DNA of 64,000 nt from positions 122,063-186,062 of the forward strand of contig NZ_LANA01000001.1 of NCBI RefSeq assembly GCF_012932795.1, read 5' to 3'. The notes beneath the pieces were generated by a model, which worked only from the letters and a program-made list of their open reading frames with translations, did not search any database and was not told the DNA's origin. A program made the translations under genes and the position numbers. Positions 42,149 through 50,904 of the stretch are shown in pieces. This stretch comes from Candidatus Pelagibacter communis. Its GTDB lineage: Bacteria > Pseudomonadota > Alphaproteobacteria > Pelagibacterales > Pelagibacteraceae. The stretch's first letter is position 1. Each line of letters begins with the position of its first letter.

Positions 42149-42325
42149 TTAACCTTTTAAAACTATAGCAATATAACTACACAAGAAAAAAGCTGACAAA
42201 CCAGCAAGATATTTTGTTTCCCTAGTTTTTCCAAATTTCTTATACTGAATTACACTTAATAAAATAAATGATATCGAGGTAATCAAAAAATATATTGGTT
42301 CAATAATTCCATCTAATGGAGTCAT
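42149..42325 (-). CDS. Small two-helix membrane protein (58 aa), unknown
   Basis: A 58-residue frame from MTPLDGIIEPIYFLI to YIAIVLKG. Hydrophobic stretches at about 9-27 and 40-56 flank a basic loop (QYKKFGKTRETKY), which by the positive-inside rule should face the cytoplasm. It begins 87 bases downstream of the pntB stop on the same strand and could be read through from the transhydrogenase operon. No family recognised. The layout resembles the next small protein, but the sequences are not obviously related. Confidence 0.55.
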   Translation of the reverse strand: MTPLDGIIEPIYFLITSISFILLSVIQYKKFGKTRETKYLAGLSAFFLCSYIAIVLKG

Positions 42326-42412
42326 AAATGAATTATACGATATTTTTAATTGGGAATCTAGATGCAGGATCGTCGCTAGTTACTCTTATAAAATTTTTAT
42401 TTTGAAAAGACC

Positions 42413-43810
42413 TTAAAGATTTTTAGTTATATCCTCTGTCATTTTTTTTGCATCTGCAAACAGCATCAAAGTATTTTCTCTATAAAAAAGATCATTATCA
42501 ATGCCAGCATATCCGGGAGATAAACTTCTTTTCACAAATAATACAGATTTACATTTTTCTACATCTAAAACGGGCATGCCATAAATCGGACTTTGTGGAT
42601 CAGTTTTTGCTACTGGGTTTGTTACATCGTTTGCACCTATAACAAAAGCAACATCTGCATTAGCAAAATCATTGTTAATTTCTTCTAGCTCAAAAACTTC
42701 ATCGTAAGGCACGTTTGCTTCAGCCAATAACACATTCATATGTCCTGGCATTCTTCCTGCAACTGGGTGAATTGCATATGAAACTTTAATATCATTTTTT
42801 TTTAGTGTATCCACCATTTCTCTTAGAGCGTGCTGCGCCTGTGCTACCGCCATTCCATAACCTGGTACAATTATAACTGATGATGCATTTTTCATCAAAA
42901 ATGCAGCGTCTTCAGCATTGCCACTTTTGACTGGTTTTTGTTCTTTATTCCCAGCTGAAGCAGATTGTTCTGTGGCCCCAAATCCTCCTAAAATTACATT
43001 GAAGAAAGAACGGTTCATGCCTTTACACATAATATATGATAAAATTGCACCTGAAGAACCTACTAAAGCTCCTGTAATTATTAATGCAGTATTTTCTAAA
43101 GTAAATCCAATTCCTGCAGCAGCCCAACCAGAATATGAATTTAACATTGAGATAACTACCGGCATATCTGCTCCTCCAATTGGAATTATTAATAAAAAAC
43201 CAATTAAAAAAGAAATAGCTATTAAAATCCAGAATAGATCTGAAGATTGTGTTGAACATAAAAGATAAGTTATGACTATGATAGATGTTAATAACAACGC
43301 GTTAAGAGGGTGCTGTCCTTTAAATGTAATTGGCGATCCAGACATTATTCCTTGAAGTTTTAAAAAAGCAATTACAGAACCTGAAAATGTTATTGCTCCA
43401 ACAGCTGCACCAATCGACATTTCGATTAAACTTCCAAGCTTAATATTGCCAGGAGTCCCAAGATTAAATGCATCTGGATTTAAAAAAGCTGCTATTGCAA
43501 CAAACACTGCCGCAAGACCCACAAGACTATGAAATCCAGCTACAAGTTCAGGCATAGCCGTCATTGGTATTTTGTATGCTATGAAAGCACCAATTAAACC
43601 ACCTATTAAAAGAAAAATTAAAACGTAAACAAAACCACTAGAAAAATTTCCTATAGATAGAAATGTAGCTGTTATTGCAATCACCATTCCTATAATACCA
43701 AAGAAATTACCTTGCCTTGAAGTTTCAGGTGATGAAAGACCTCTTAATGCTAAAATAAATAATACACCTGAAATTAAATAAAAAATCGCTGATATGTTTG
43801 GTGATATCAT
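42413..43810 (-). CDS. pntB: NAD(P) transhydrogenase subunit beta
   Basis: Membrane and NADP-binding subunit of the proton-pumping transhydrogenase that makes NADPH from NADH. About eight or nine membrane helices fill the first 270 residues. The soluble domain III starts near 300 with IIVPGYGMAVAQAQHAL, AIHPVAGRMPGHMNVLLAEA, and VIGANDVTNPVA, the NADP site. The 465 residues are full length. It overlaps pntAB by one base; NADPH supply fits the NADP-type GAPDH in this window. Confidence 0.97.
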   Translation of the reverse strand: MISPNISAIFYLISGVLFILALRGLSSPETSRQGNFFGIIGMVIAITATFLSIGNFSSGFVYVLIFLLIGGLIGAFIAYKIPMTAMPELVAGFHSLVGLAAVFVAIAAFLNPDAFNLGTPGNIKLGSLIEMSIGAAVGAITFSGSVIAFLKLQGIMSGSPITFKGQHPLNALLLTSIIVITYLLCSTQSSDLFWILIAISFLIGFLLIIPIGGADMPVVISMLNSYSGWAAAGIGFTLENTALIITGALVGSSGAILSYIMCKGMNRSFFNVILGGFGATEQSASAGNKEQKPVKSGNAEDAAFLMKNASSVIIVPGYGMAVAQAQHALREMVDTLKKNDIKVSYAIHPVAGRMPGHMNVLLAEANVPYDEVFELEEINNDFANADVAFVIGANDVTNPVAKTDPQSPIYGMPVLDVEKCKSVLFVKRSLSPGYAGIDNDLFYRENTLMLFADAKKMTEDITKNL

Positions 43811-44118
43811 TATTTATCTCTCTTTTTTTTTTTATACATGGCAAGCATTCTTTGAGTAACTAAAAAGCCTCCAAAAATATTTATTGCTGCTAAGGATATA
43901 GCTAAAAATCCAAAAATACTTGATGTGTTAAAAATAGTTTCAGAATTCCCAGCCAAACCAGCAATAATAGCTCCAACAATTATTACTGATGAGATAGCAT
44001 TTGTAACTGACATTAATGGTGTATGTAATGATGGAGTGACACTCCAAACAACATAATATCCAATAAAAATCGATAGGATAAAAATACTTAGTCTAAATAT
44101 AAAGGGATCTATTTCCAT
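43810..44118 (-). CDS. pntAB: NAD(P) transhydrogenase subunit alpha, part 2 (membrane)
   Basis: Membrane part of the alpha subunit, separate as in Rhodospirillum and other alphaproteobacteria. The 102 residues contain about three membrane helices; the HTPLMSVTNAISSVIIVGA segment is the conserved proton-channel helix. It lies 4 bases after pntAA and overlaps pntB by one base. Confidence 0.95.
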   Translation of the reverse strand: MEIDPFIFRLSIFILSIFIGYYVVWSVTPSLHTPLMSVTNAISSVIIVGAIIAGLAGNSETIFNTSSIFGFLAISLAAINIFGGFLVTQRMLAMYKKKKRDK

Positions 44119-44122
44119 AATC

Positions 44123-45211
44123 TTATTTAATTAAAGTTTTCTCTATTATTTCATCTTCTAAATTAATATTAATTTTTTTATTTTCTTTATCATATAGATT
44201 TGTAACAAAATTAAATAAATTTTTGGCATACAAACTTGAAGCAGAGATCGGAAGTTTGTTTAATATGTTTGTTTCACCCATAATTCTTACACCATCTTTA
44301 TTAATTATTTTGTCTACTTCAGAATAAGCTGTATTGCCCCCCTGGACTGCTGCTAAATCATAAATAACTGATCCTGTTTGCATATTTGTAATCATATTAT
44401 CTTTAATAATTACTGGTGCTTTTTTTCCTGGTATCAAAGCAGTGCATATTACAATATCAATTTTTTTTAGTGTTTCTCTCAAAAGTTCTTCTTGTTTTTT
44501 TTTGAAATCTTCTGAGGTTTCTTTTGCATATCCTCCCTCTGTTTCAAGATTTTCTGAACCTTCTACTGTTAGGAATTTTCCACCTAAACTTTCAACTTGT
44601 TCTTTAGATGCCATTCTAACATCTGTTGCAAAAACTATTGCTCCCATTCTTTTTGCTGTTGCAATTGCTTGTAATCCAGCAACTCCTGCTCCAACAACTA
44701 AAACTTTTGCTGCAGGAACAGTTCCTGCTGCTGTCATCATCATTGGAATGGCCTTTTCAAAATTTGCAAATGATTCAATAACTGCTTTATAACCAGCAAG
44801 GTTAGCTTGTGATGAAAGTATATCCATAGATTGTGCTCTTGTTATTCTTGGTAATAATTCTAAAGAAAAGATGTTAATTTTATTTTTGACTAAATTTTCT
44901 ATTTTTTCTTTATTTTTGTAAGGGTTTAAAACACCTATTAATATTTGATTTTTTTTGATTAAAGAAATCTTATCATCTGATGGGAGTCCTAATTGAACAA
45001 TGATATCACCACTATTTATAATTTCTTTTTCATCTTTATATATTTTTACACCTAATTCTTTGTATTCATCATCTCTAAAACCTAAGTGCTCACCATAGTT
45101 TTCAGATATAGATAATTCAAAACCAAGAGCTATATATTTTTTGGCAATTTCAGGAGTAATTGCTATTCTTCTTTCAAATTTTATATCTTCTGAAACTGAG
45201 ACGATTTTCAT
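44123..45211 (-). CDS. pntAA: NAD(P) transhydrogenase subunit alpha, part 1 (NAD-binding)
   Basis: Soluble NAD-binding domain I of transhydrogenase, similar to alanine dehydrogenase. The 362 residues include RIAITPEIAKKY, the VLVVGAGVAGLQAIATAKR dinucleotide fold near 170, ATDVR after the second strand, and DLAAVQGGN. The mobile loop preceding the C-terminus is also typical. First gene of pntAA-pntAB-pntB, 9 bases after the small aa3 oxidase subunit gene. Confidence 0.97.
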   Translation of the reverse strand: MKIVSVSEDIKFERRIAITPEIAKKYIALGFELSISENYGEHLGFRDDEYKELGVKIYKDEKEIINSGDIIVQLGLPSDDKISLIKKNQILIGVLNPYKNKEKIENLVKNKINIFSLELLPRITRAQSMDILSSQANLAGYKAVIESFANFEKAIPMMMTAAGTVPAAKVLVVGAGVAGLQAIATAKRMGAIVFATDVRMASKEQVESLGGKFLTVEGSENLETEGGYAKETSEDFKKKQEELLRETLKKIDIVICTALIPGKKAPVIIKDNMITNMQTGSVIYDLAAVQGGNTAYSEVDKIINKDGVRIMGETNILNKLPISASSLYAKNLFNFVTNLYDKENKKININLEDEIIEKTLIK

Positions 45212-45220
45212 TATTAGATC

Positions 45221-45331
45221 TTATAACAAGAATACTGCCATTAGAACTAAAACAGCTATTACCGCGACAGTTCCCCACAATACGAATTTAGTGAAATTAT
45301 TCCAAGTGCTTTTATGGTTTTCATTATCCAT
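45221..45331 (-). CDS. aa3-type cytochrome c oxidase subunit IV-like peptide (36 aa)
   Basis: A 36-residue peptide, MDNENHKSTWNNFTKF followed by one hydrophobic helix (about 18-36, LWGTVAVIAVLVLMA). This charged N-terminus plus Trp/Phe-Lys-Phe and a single C-terminal helix is the pattern of the alphaproteobacterial aa3 oxidase subunit IV family (COX4_pro_2), a short single-helix subunit. I recall that it is often found next to pntAA, as here. It lies between rpmJ and pntAA on the same strand. Confidence 0.72.
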   Translation of the reverse strand: MDNENHKSTWNNFTKFVLWGTVAVIAVLVLMAVFLL

Positions 45332-45336
45332 AAAAA

Positions 45337-45462
45337 TTACTTCTGTCTTGCTTTAAACTTTGGGTTTGTTTTATTAATTATATACACTCTTCCTCTTCTT
45401 CTAACTAATTTAGAGTTAAGGTCTCTTTTTTTTAGTGATTTTAATGAGCTTTTAATTTTCAT
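45337..45462 (-). CDS. rpmJ: 50S ribosomal protein L36
   Basis: A 41-residue basic protein, [16 protein letters not shown] then [20 protein letters not shown], which is the family pattern with the RRRGRVYVI core. It lacks the Cys and His residues of zinc-binding L36, so it is the zinc-free form. It starts 15 bases after the 3' end of the 5S rRNA gene, with no terminator between them, and is followed by the subunit IV-like gene after 5 bases. Confidence 0.93.
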   Translation of the reverse strand: MKIKSSLKSLKKRDLNSKLVRRRGRVYIINKTNPKFKARQK

Positions 45463-45476
45463 AATTTTTCTTTATA

Positions 45477-45590
45477 GCCGGCAATGTCCTACTCTTCCGT
45501 GTCTTAAGACAAAGTACCATTGGCGCTGAAGGGCTTGACTTCCGAGTTCGGAATGGGATCGGGTATTACCCCTTCGCAATAATCACCGGC
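45477..45590 (-). rRNA. rrf: 5S ribosomal RNA
   Basis: The minus strand reads GCCGGTGATTATTGCGAAGG and on through the conserved CCCGATCCCATTCCGAACTC core, ending GACATTGCCGGC; GCCGG at both ends pairs to helix I. The length is about 114 bases. There is no 16S or 23S gene next to it; upstream (higher coordinates) come polysaccharide genes. Confidence 0.95.
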
Positions 45591-45596
45591 GAGAGA

Positions 45597-45624
45597 GTTA
45601 TACCTAATTAAAACATATTGTAAA
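45597..45624 (-). promoter_or_regulatory. Candidate promoter of the 5S rRNA
   Basis: On the minus strand TTTACA (45619-45624) and TATAAC (45597-45602) are 16 bases apart, each a 5-of-6 match. Transcription is expected 7 bases after the -10, at 45590, which is the first base of the mature 5S. It fits fully in the 46-base gap between the 5S and the first island gene. Confidence 0.6.
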
Positions 45625-45636
45625 CAGTGAAATATT

Positions 45637-46524
45637 CTAATTTTTAAGGTTTTTTTTGAATTTTTCTACATATTCTTTAAGACTTATTCTACCAAAAATT
45701 TTATAAACTTTATTGGAAAGATTCATATTTGTCAAAGCTGAGGCATATCTCTCTCCACTTCTGGGGGATAACATTTTAACTTTACTACCAAATAGTTTAG
45801 CGACTTCTAAAATTGTATAATCTTTTTTGCTAGAAATACTGTAATGACGACATCTATTTTTTTTCCAAGCATCAAAACAAACTTTAACTGTATCATTAAT
45901 ATGTGTAAATTTTCTGGATTGTGTTCCAGGTTTTACTACGGTCAAAGGTTTTTTTTTTATATAAGCTTCTTCGAATATTCCTATGACTGTTGCCATTTTA
46001 CCTTTAGAAATTTGATTTAATCCATAGACATTATAAAAATATATTATTTCATATTTCATTTTAAACCACTTTTTTAAGTTTTCTAATAATTCTAGGTTAA
46101 TGGATTTTGTAAATGCATATGGTGATAGATCTTTATCTCTTCCTTTGTTTCCCAAACTTGCAGATGTTGCTGAATATATTAATTTAATTTTATTTTTCAA
46201 ACAAAAGTTAAAAACAGCATGAGATCCTACAGTATTAGAGTCTATACACTTATCCATATTTAAAAAACTTTGATATATTCTTGAGAATTCACCGAAATGA
46301 AAAATTACAGAAATTTTTCTTATTTTTGAATTAAGTATTAGAGAAATATTTTTAGTATTCCCTTTTATATATTTTACTCTTTTGTGCTTGATTTGATTTT
46401 TTTTTAACCCTGACGAATAATTATCTAAACTTATTATATTTTGCTTCGTATTTCTCAATAAAAAAATAACAAGATTTGAACCAACAAAACCTGCACCACC
46501 AGTAACTACTATAGTATTTTTCAT
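45637..46524 (-). CDS. NAD-dependent sugar epimerase/dehydratase (SDR)
   Basis: Extended short-chain dehydrogenase acting on a sugar nucleotide. GGAGFVG (9-15) binds NAD, and Tyr136 with Lys140 in SPYAFTK is the active-site pair. SRKFTHINDTVKVC near 210 is the usual substrate-domain motif. The length of 295 is slightly short for UDP-glucose 4-epimerases (about 310-340). Its overlap of one base with fcl suggests common transcription. Which sugar it acts on is uncertain; GalE/WbpP-like activity is the nearest guess. Confidence 0.8.
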   Translation of the reverse strand: MKNTIVVTGGAGFVGSNLVIFLLRNTKQNIISLDNYSSGLKKNQIKHKRVKYIKGNTKNISLILNSKIRKISVIFHFGEFSRIYQSFLNMDKCIDSNTVGSHAVFNFCLKNKIKLIYSATSASLGNKGRDKDLSPYAFTKSINLELLENLKKWFKMKYEIIYFYNVYGLNQISKGKMATVIGIFEEAYIKKKPLTVVKPGTQSRKFTHINDTVKVCFDAWKKNRCRHYSISSKKDYTILEVAKLFGSKVKMLSPRSGERYASALTNMNLSNKVYKIFGRISLKEYVEKFKKNLKN

Positions 46525-47459
46525 TATTTGTATTTGTTTATATAAGATTCGTAAGTTTTTAAAATTTGTTTTGGCAAATTAAACTCTGGCTTCCAGCCAT
46601 ATTTCTTAGCCAAAGAAATATCTAAAACTTTTCTAGGTGTACCATTAGGTTTTGAAAGATCATATTTAATTCCAATTTTTCTATTTGGAGCAATAATGCT
46701 TATAAACATTTTAGCATATTCTTTTATTGAGTAATCCTTTCCACTACCAATGTTTAATACAGGGACTTTTGTTTTTTTATTCATAAAATAAATACATGCT
46801 TTGGCTAATTCATCTACATATAAAATTTCTCTCTTAGCTTTTCCGTTTCCCCACAACACAATAAATTTTTTTTTCTTTATTTTTGCTTCGTGGATTTTTT
46901 TAATTAAAGAGGGTACAAAATGTGAATTTAGCGTGTGATAATTATCGTTAGGGCCAAATGTATTTGTAGGCATCAAACATCTGTAATTAGTTTTATATTG
47001 TTCATTATAACTATCGCACATTTTTATGCCTGCTATTTTTGCAATAGCATAAGCATCATTGGTTTTTTCTAACTTTCCATCTAATAAATACTCTTCTTTG
47101 ATTGGCTGTTTACTTTTTTTTGGATAAATACAACTTGAACCTAAAAAAATTAAATTTTTTATTCCACATAAAAACGCTGAATGTATTAAATTTGATTGAA
47201 TCATCAAATTTTCATAAATATATTGACCTTTATATTTACTGTTTGAATATATACCTCCAACCTTTGCTGCTGCTATAATAATAAAATCTGGTTTTTTTTT
47301 TTTTAAAAAATTTAAAACTTTTTTTTGATCTACTAAATCTAATTGGACACGTGTTGCTTTTATAATATTTTTAAAACCTTTTTTTTTTAATTCTCTTATA
47401 ATTGCACTTCCAACTAAGCCATTATGACCTGCTACATAAATCTTTGACTTATAATGCAT
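46524..47459 (-). CDS. fcl: GDP-L-fucose synthase
   Basis: Epimerase/reductase that turns GDP-4-keto-6-deoxymannose into GDP-L-fucose with NADPH. GHNGLVGSAI (11-20) is the cofactor site; Cys110 in GSSCIYP and Tyr137/Lys141 in YAIAK are the known catalytic residues. PTNTFGPNDNYH and NIGSGKDYSIKE are family motifs. At 311 residues it is full length. It overlaps gmd by 11 bases, the usual pairing, and follows it on the transcript. Confidence 0.95.
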   Translation of the reverse strand: MHYKSKIYVAGHNGLVGSAIIRELKKKGFKNIIKATRVQLDLVDQKKVLNFLKKKKPDFIIIAAAKVGGIYSNSKYKGQYIYENLMIQSNLIHSAFLCGIKNLIFLGSSCIYPKKSKQPIKEEYLLDGKLEKTNDAYAIAKIAGIKMCDSYNEQYKTNYRCLMPTNTFGPNDNYHTLNSHFVPSLIKKIHEAKIKKKKFIVLWGNGKAKREILYVDELAKACIYFMNKKTKVPVLNIGSGKDYSIKEYAKMFISIIAPNRKIGIKYDLSKPNGTPRKVLDISLAKKYGWKPEFNLPKQILKTYESYINKYK

Positions 47460-48498
47460 TTTTATCTAGACTTCTAAGTTCAGAACTCACCATATCACTA
47501 ACTAGATTTTGGATATTTGTTTTTGCCTTCCAATTTAATTCTTTTTTAGCTTTATTTGGGTTGCCTAACAAAGTATCTACTTCTAACGGTCTATAATATT
47601 CTTTATCACACGCAACAATACATTTGCCACTCTCTGTGTAGCATTTTGAGCTTATTCCTTTACCCTTCCATTTAAATTTGATGTTGAGCTCTTTCAAAAC
47701 TAAATTTACAAATTGTTTTACAGAAAATTGTTTTCCTGTAGCAATCACATAATCATCTGGTGTTTTTTTTTGTAACATTCTCCACATTGCATCAACATAA
47801 TCTTTAGCGTGACCCCAGTCTCGTTTTGCTTCTAAATTTCCCAAATATAATTTATCTTGCAGGCCCAGCTTGATTTTACATAAAGCAATTACTATTTTTC
47901 TAGTAACAAATGTTTCTCCTCTTCTTGGGCTCTCATGATTAAATAAAATTCCATTGCAGGCAAAAATATTATATGCCTCTCTGTAGTTTATTGTTATCCA
48001 ATGAGCATATACCTTTGCAACTCCATATGGGCTTCTTGGATAAAATGCTGTTTTTTCTGTTTGCGGTACCTCCTGAACCTTTCCAAACATTTCTGATGTT
48101 CCTGCTTGATAAAATTTAGTTAATTTTTCAAAACCATGAAACTTTATAGCTTCCAGAATTCTGAGAGCACCGACAGCATCTGCATTTGCAGTGTATTCTG
48201 GCACTTCAAAAGATACTGAAACATGAGATTGTGCAGCTAAATTATATATTTCTGCAGGTTTAATTTTTTTTATTAAAGATGATACAGATATTGCATCAGT
48301 AACATCTCCATAATGTAAAAAAAAATTTTTTTTATTTGCAAAAGGGTCTTGATAGATATGATCTATTCTGCCTGTATTAAAAGATGAAGACCTTCTTTTT
48401 ACTCCATGAACTAGATAGCCTTTCTTAATTAAAAATTCAGCCAAGTATGAACCATCTTGTCCTGTGACACCAAAAATAAGAGCAGTTTTTTTTTTCAT
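47449..48498 (-). CDS. gmd: GDP-mannose 4,6-dehydratase
   Basis: Makes GDP-4-keto-6-deoxy-D-mannose, the branch point to fucose, perosamine, rhamnose and colitose. GVTGQDGSYL (10-19), Thr134-Ser135-Glu136 in GTSEMFG, and Tyr158/Lys162 in SPYGVAK form the active site; FNHESPRRGETFVTRKI is diagnostic for GMD. The 349 residues are full length. It precedes fcl with an 11-base overlap. In this island a perosamine-synthase-like enzyme at 62404-63543 could use the same intermediate. Confidence 0.97.
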   Translation of the reverse strand: MKKKTALIFGVTGQDGSYLAEFLIKKGYLVHGVKRRSSSFNTGRIDHIYQDPFANKKNFFLHYGDVTDAISVSSLIKKIKPAEIYNLAAQSHVSVSFEVPEYTANADAVGALRILEAIKFHGFEKLTKFYQAGTSEMFGKVQEVPQTEKTAFYPRSPYGVAKVYAHWITINYREAYNIFACNGILFNHESPRRGETFVTRKIVIALCKIKLGLQDKLYLGNLEAKRDWGHAKDYVDAMWRMLQKKTPDDYVIATGKQFSVKQFVNLVLKELNIKFKWKGKGISSKCYTESGKCIVACDKEYYRPLEVDTLLGNPNKAKKELNWKAKTNIQNLVSDMVSSELRSLDKNAL

Positions 48499-48510
48499 TA
48501 TTAATAAGTT

Positions 48511-49239
48511 TTATATAGTTTTTTTGTAATATATATAGTCAAAAGATTTTCTAAGTGGCATCTTAATTTTAAAAACTTGATGAAATCCATTTACATTTAA
48601 ATGATCATGTATTTCTGAAAATTTGTAGCTTTTTTTTATCATATTATCATAATGGTGTTCGAAATAAATATAATTTACCAGATTAATACTATCTTCAAGT
48701 CCTTTTAAAACTTCAAGCTCATAGCCCTCTGTATCAATTTTAAGTATATCAATTTTCAATAAATTTTTTTCTTTAATAAAGTTATTGAGTTTGATTTGAG
48801 GAACAAAAATTTTCTTAATAAAAAAGTTTTTTTTAGTAAATAAAGAAAGTATTTTATTTTTTCTCTTAAAATATGAAGAGTCCTGATCTATAAAATTAAA
48901 TGTGGAAGAATTACTCTCAGATAGCTCATTAAATAACTTTTTTTCATTGGAGTTTCCTACTCCAGTATTAAAAATCTCTATATTGGTTTGGTTGTATTGT
49001 TTTCTTATTTTATCTATTTTGATTTCGAGTGTTGTGTAGGTATTTTTACTTGCTTCAAAAGAATAAATATTTTTGATTTTAAAATTTTTTAAGAAACTAT
49101 CTATTGTCTCACCTTTGTGAGCCCCAACATCAATCAATGTGTCATATTCTATATTTTGATTACCTTTAAAAAAGGTAATTATTTTTCTTTGGTAAAAAAA
49201 ATCAATACCTTTTAATAGTAGATTAAATATAATTTTCAT
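48511..49239 (-). CDS. FkbM-family methyltransferase
   Basis: SAM-dependent O-methyltransferase, 242 residues. The SAM motif is LIDVGAHKGETIDSF near 36-50, followed by YSFEASKNTY; KIDTEGYELEVLKGL near 167-181 is the hallmark of the FkbM family. Methylation of a glycan is inferred from the setting. It lies 12 bases before gmd and overlaps the membrane protein gene upstream by 4 bases. Confidence 0.87.
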   Translation of the reverse strand: MKIIFNLLLKGIDFFYQRKIITFFKGNQNIEYDTLIDVGAHKGETIDSFLKNFKIKNIYSFEASKNTYTTLEIKIDKIRKQYNQTNIEIFNTGVGNSNEKKLFNELSESNSSTFNFIDQDSSYFKRKNKILSLFTKKNFFIKKIFVPQIKLNNFIKEKNLLKIDILKIDTEGYELEVLKGLEDSINLVNYIYFEHHYDNMIKKSYKFSEIHDHLNVNGFHQVFKIKMPLRKSFDYIYYKKTI

Positions 49240-50897
49240 TTTTCATCTCTATAATAAACATATTTATTATATAACAATTTTACTTTTAAATAATCCTCTG
49301 AACATGCTTTGGATTTTTTTTTTATATAACATTCATTTAAATTATGTATTCTTTGAAAAATTTTAAAATTTTGCTCTACTTTTCTTGGATAGGCACTTTC
49401 TAAAATATTATAATTATAGAGAACATATTCATTACTTAGTCTTGATGTATTTCTACCAAGAAAAATAATAACTGACAATAATAAAACAAGATAAACTTTT
49501 TTTTTTAATAATTTTCGCTCAAGAAAAAATTTACTTAAAAATATCGAAGTGGGTATAAATGTTAACAAAGCAATTAAATGATATCCACCATACCTTAAAG
49601 TTGGTAATGTACAAAACCAAACTAATGTTAAAAAAATCAATATAATGTAAGTAAGTGAAAATTTAGGTCTTTGAAATTTTTTAATTTTTTTTGAAAAAAA
49701 AATTAAAAAAATAAATAAGTTTAAAAAAACAACTGCTAATAAAAAATCGGAAACTTTATTAAAAAAATATCTATCAATCCAATTACTAATCCAGTTGAAA
49801 TTTTGAATATAAAGTTCTGGGTTATCAACACGATAATTTGGATTAGCACCTGCTTTAGCCCATTGTTGATACCATAAATTCATTTTATCAACTTCACTTA
49901 TGGGTATCGACCAAATAAAATTTTCAAAACATAAAACTTTGACAGGATATAACAAACATCCCGTATTAAAAAAATTTACACTTATTAATGCAACTAATAC
50001 AAATAAACAAAGGTACATCACTATGTTTTTGAAAAAAAAAGTTATGGAAATATTTCTACTTAAAAAATATAAGATTAACGGAAGCAACAATAATCCATAT
50101 AAAATATAAAAAGTTTTTAAAGAAATAATAAGTGTTATTAGTACTAAAAATTTCAAAAATAAATATTTGTTAGTATCCTTTTTTTTGTTTGTTAAAAAAA
50201 ACAATTCAACAATTGTTACAATAATCAAAATCATTGCAGAACGATCTGTTCCATGTTCAGCAAGTCGATAAAAAAATATGTTAATAAAGATTAAAGAGAA
50301 GAGCGATAAATACAATAAGTATGAAGAGCTTCCATTCTTTAGTTGGTCTTTAATTTTATTATACAAAATAATATTTGAAAATCCCATAAAATATACTGGT
50401 GATAAATGAAACAAAGAATAATTTGAAAAAGGTAGGTTAAATAAAGATGATAAATAAAAAATTGATGAATGTGTTCTAAACCCATGTACAAAATTTCCCA
50501 AACCAATCATATTTGAAAATTCAGTTAAAAGATGAGTATACGGAAAATGATAAGCAGGGAAATCATCATGATTTTTACTTACAAATATAAAAATCATTAA
50601 AATTAAAAAAATAATTAATAATTTTTTAATATTTTTTTGAATTATGATGTTACTCCAATTAATACAAAAATTTACAAATCCAATTACAAGTAATATGGAA
50701 TTAAATATTTCAGTATGTGATAAAAAAAAACTTGAAAGATATGAAATAAATATAAGGATAAAAATTCCATATATTCCTATAAATCCTATGTCTTTGTCGT
50801 GTGATTTTAAAAAGTATTGATTAAATAATATGCCATAACCAACTATAGAAAATGTAATTATCCAGTAATAAAATGATAAAGTTATAAATTCAAACAT
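49236..50897 (-). CDS. Polytopic membrane protein, GT-C glycosyltransferase-like
   Basis: A 553-residue integral membrane protein with about 11 or 12 hydrophobic helices. After the third or fourth helix comes NHDDFPAYHFPYTHLL (about 108-123), an acidic motif at the place where GT-C enzymes have their catalytic Asp. RLAEHGTDRSAM near 215 resembles a second loop conserved in such proteins. The C-terminal 60 residues are soluble and charged. I cannot assign a precise family; a lipid-linked-sugar glycosyltransferase is likely, a transporter or O-antigen polymerase less so. Confidence 0.6.
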   Translation of the reverse strand: MFEFITLSFYYWIITFSIVGYGILFNQYFLKSHDKDIGFIGIYGIFILIFISYLSSFFLSHTEIFNSILLVIGFVNFCINWSNIIIQKNIKKLLIIFLILMIFIFVSKNHDDFPAYHFPYTHLLTEFSNMIGLGNFVHGFRTHSSIFYLSSLFNLPFSNYSLFHLSPVYFMGFSNIILYNKIKDQLKNGSSSYLLYLSLFSLIFINIFFYRLAEHGTDRSAMILIIVTIVELFFLTNKKKDTNKYLFLKFLVLITLIISLKTFYILYGLLLLPLILYFLSRNISITFFFKNIVMYLCLFVLVALISVNFFNTGCLLYPVKVLCFENFIWSIPISEVDKMNLWYQQWAKAGANPNYRVDNPELYIQNFNWISNWIDRYFFNKVSDFLLAVVFLNLFIFLIFFSKKIKKFQRPKFSLTYIILIFLTLVWFCTLPTLRYGGYHLIALLTFIPTSIFLSKFFLERKLLKKKVYLVLLLSVIIFLGRNTSRLSNEYVLYNYNILESAYPRKVEQNFKIFQRIHNLNECYIKKKSKACSEDYLKVKLLYNKYVYYRDEK

Positions 50898-50904
50898 TAT
50901 TTAA

